Below are positions 5,523 to 6,096 of a stretch of 6,096 bases of DNA, in pieces. Position numbers and translations under genes: made by a program. This DNA comes from DATAYF01 sp036272735 (GTDB lineage Bacteria > Chloroflexota > Ktedonobacteria > Ktedonobacterales > Ktedonobacteraceae). The notes under the pieces are model-generated. The model saw only the letters and a list, made by a program, of their open reading frames with translations, did no database searches and was not told the origin of the DNA. The stretch lies in contig DATAYF010000573.1 of NCBI GenBank assembly GCA_036272735.1, forward strand, positions 1 through 6,096. The letters are read 5' to 3'. How positions within the stretch are numbered: position 1 is the stretch's first letter; the number at the start of each line of letters is the position of its first letter.

Positions 5523-6096
5523 ATGAAGACGTTTGAGTACCGACTTTTTGTGAATACGGAACAACATTGCAAGCTCATGCAGTGCTTGATCGAGTCTCGC
5601 ACCATCTATAATGGCATGCTTGAGACCGTCAAACGAGCGTATGAGCAAGATGGGACATTCCCAAACAAGTATGAGCTTGAAGCCGCATTCAAAGGGCACG
5701 GCGAACACGTTCCAGCCACCACGGTGCAGATGCTTGCTGATCGCCTGACGAAATCGCTCAAACGCTTTGTTGCGGCCAAGAAAAATGCCATTCCTGGTAT
5801 CGGGTTCCCCCGTTTCAAGAAGCCCAATCGCTGGCATTCCATCCAGCTTCGTCAGTATGGCAAAGATTGCTATCTACATGAAAACAACAAACACCTTATT
5901 GTGCCGAAGAAACTGGGACACTTCCTCAAGATCAAGTTGCATCGACCAATAGAGGGAATACCCAAAACCGTCCATCTGGTGTTGCGAGCAGATGATCATT
6001 GGTATGCCTTGATCGTCTGCGAGACGGAGCCACAGACGAATCATAAGCTAGGTGCTTGTGAACATCCTGATATCGGCATTGATGTGGGGTTGAAGG
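5523..6096 (+). CDS. tnpB: TnpB, RNA-guided endonuclease of an IS200/IS605-type element (cut by window edge)
   Basis: The first 191 codons are present and the frame is open to the window end. The N-terminal part (FEYRLF, then a helical region with YNGMLE) is the OrfB helix-turn-helix/wedge region; FPRFKKPN (about 99-106) is the conserved GxPRFKK-type motif; and GIDVGLK at the end is the RuvC-I motif, whose catalytic Asp is residue 187. The rest of RuvC and the four-Cys zinc finger lie beyond the window, so intactness cannot be judged. TnpB proteins use an omega RNA made from the element's right end to cut DNA matching the flank and help the element persist. The start at 5523 fits the usual MKxxxYR-like beginning; ATG 5517 would add two residues. 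With no tnpA nearby, this is a TnpB-only (IS1341-like) element that depends on TnpA in trans. Confidence 0.88.
   Translation, partial: MKTFEYRLFVNTEQHCKLMQCLIESRTIYNGMLETVKRAYEQDGTFPNKYELEAAFKGHGEHVPATTVQMLADRLTKSLKRFVAAKKNAIPGIGFPRFKKPNRWHSIQLRQYGKDCYLHENNKHLIVPKKLGHFLKIKLHRPIEGIPKTVHLVLRADDHWYALIVCETEPQTNHKLGACEHPDIGIDVGLK

Noticed and set aside
5391..5837. 148-codon minus-strand frame opposite tnpB
   Set aside because: Antisense to tnpB and its left-end hairpins, with no start signals or known domain.

Overview
The window looks like chromosomal DNA of a Ktedonobacter-like member of the Chloroflexota. The basis is resemblance only: a kinesin-light-chain-type TPR protein with near-identical 42-residue repeats, a DUF3841 protein, a DHA2 efflux pump with its TetR-type regulator, a TnpB-type element and scattered mobile remnants are a familiar mix in those large, transposon-rich genomes. 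No rRNA, tRNA or housekeeping gene fixes the taxonomy.

Layout. Positions 1-226 carry no gene but open with a nested inverted repeat (1-91). A TPR-repeat protein runs leftward (1096-227), built from four full 126-bp tandem units behind a roughly 90-residue N-terminal region. Facing away from it is an Mth938-like domain ORF (1179-1454) that has no ATG and seems to lack its N-terminal third. A 212-bp element with 16-bp terminal inverted repeats (1504-1715) fills the gap before a complete DUF3841 gene (1740-2393). Behind that gene is a 14-bp perfect palindrome (2411-2446) made from the same core as the ends of the 212-bp element, then a 23-codon ORF with a strong Shine-Dalgarno on the minus strand (2534-2463), then a 135-codon ORF (2574-2981) that reads like the C-terminal tail of a large serine recombinase. 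This middle part (about 1100-2981) looks like a patchwork of rearranged accessory DNA.

The right third is orderly. A leftward two-gene operon encodes a TetR-family regulator (5275-4592) and a 14-TM DHA2/EmrB-QacA-type MFS exporter (4595-3012). Their stop and start codons overlap by four bases. A consensus-like promoter (TTGACA, 17 bp, TATTAT) and a 29-bp near-palindrome just downstream of its predicted start form a clear autoregulation site: the regulator would repress itself and the pump until a ligand is bound.

Directly upstream lies the left end of an IS200/IS605-superfamily TnpB element. It has two hairpins, a strong promoter whose predicted start coincides with the tnpB ATG, and a tnpB gene cut off by the window edge just after its first RuvC aspartate. 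Two pairs of complementary 9-mers tie the element's left end to the neighbouring tetR promoter in a crossed (pseudoknot-like) order; this is the least explained signal in the window.
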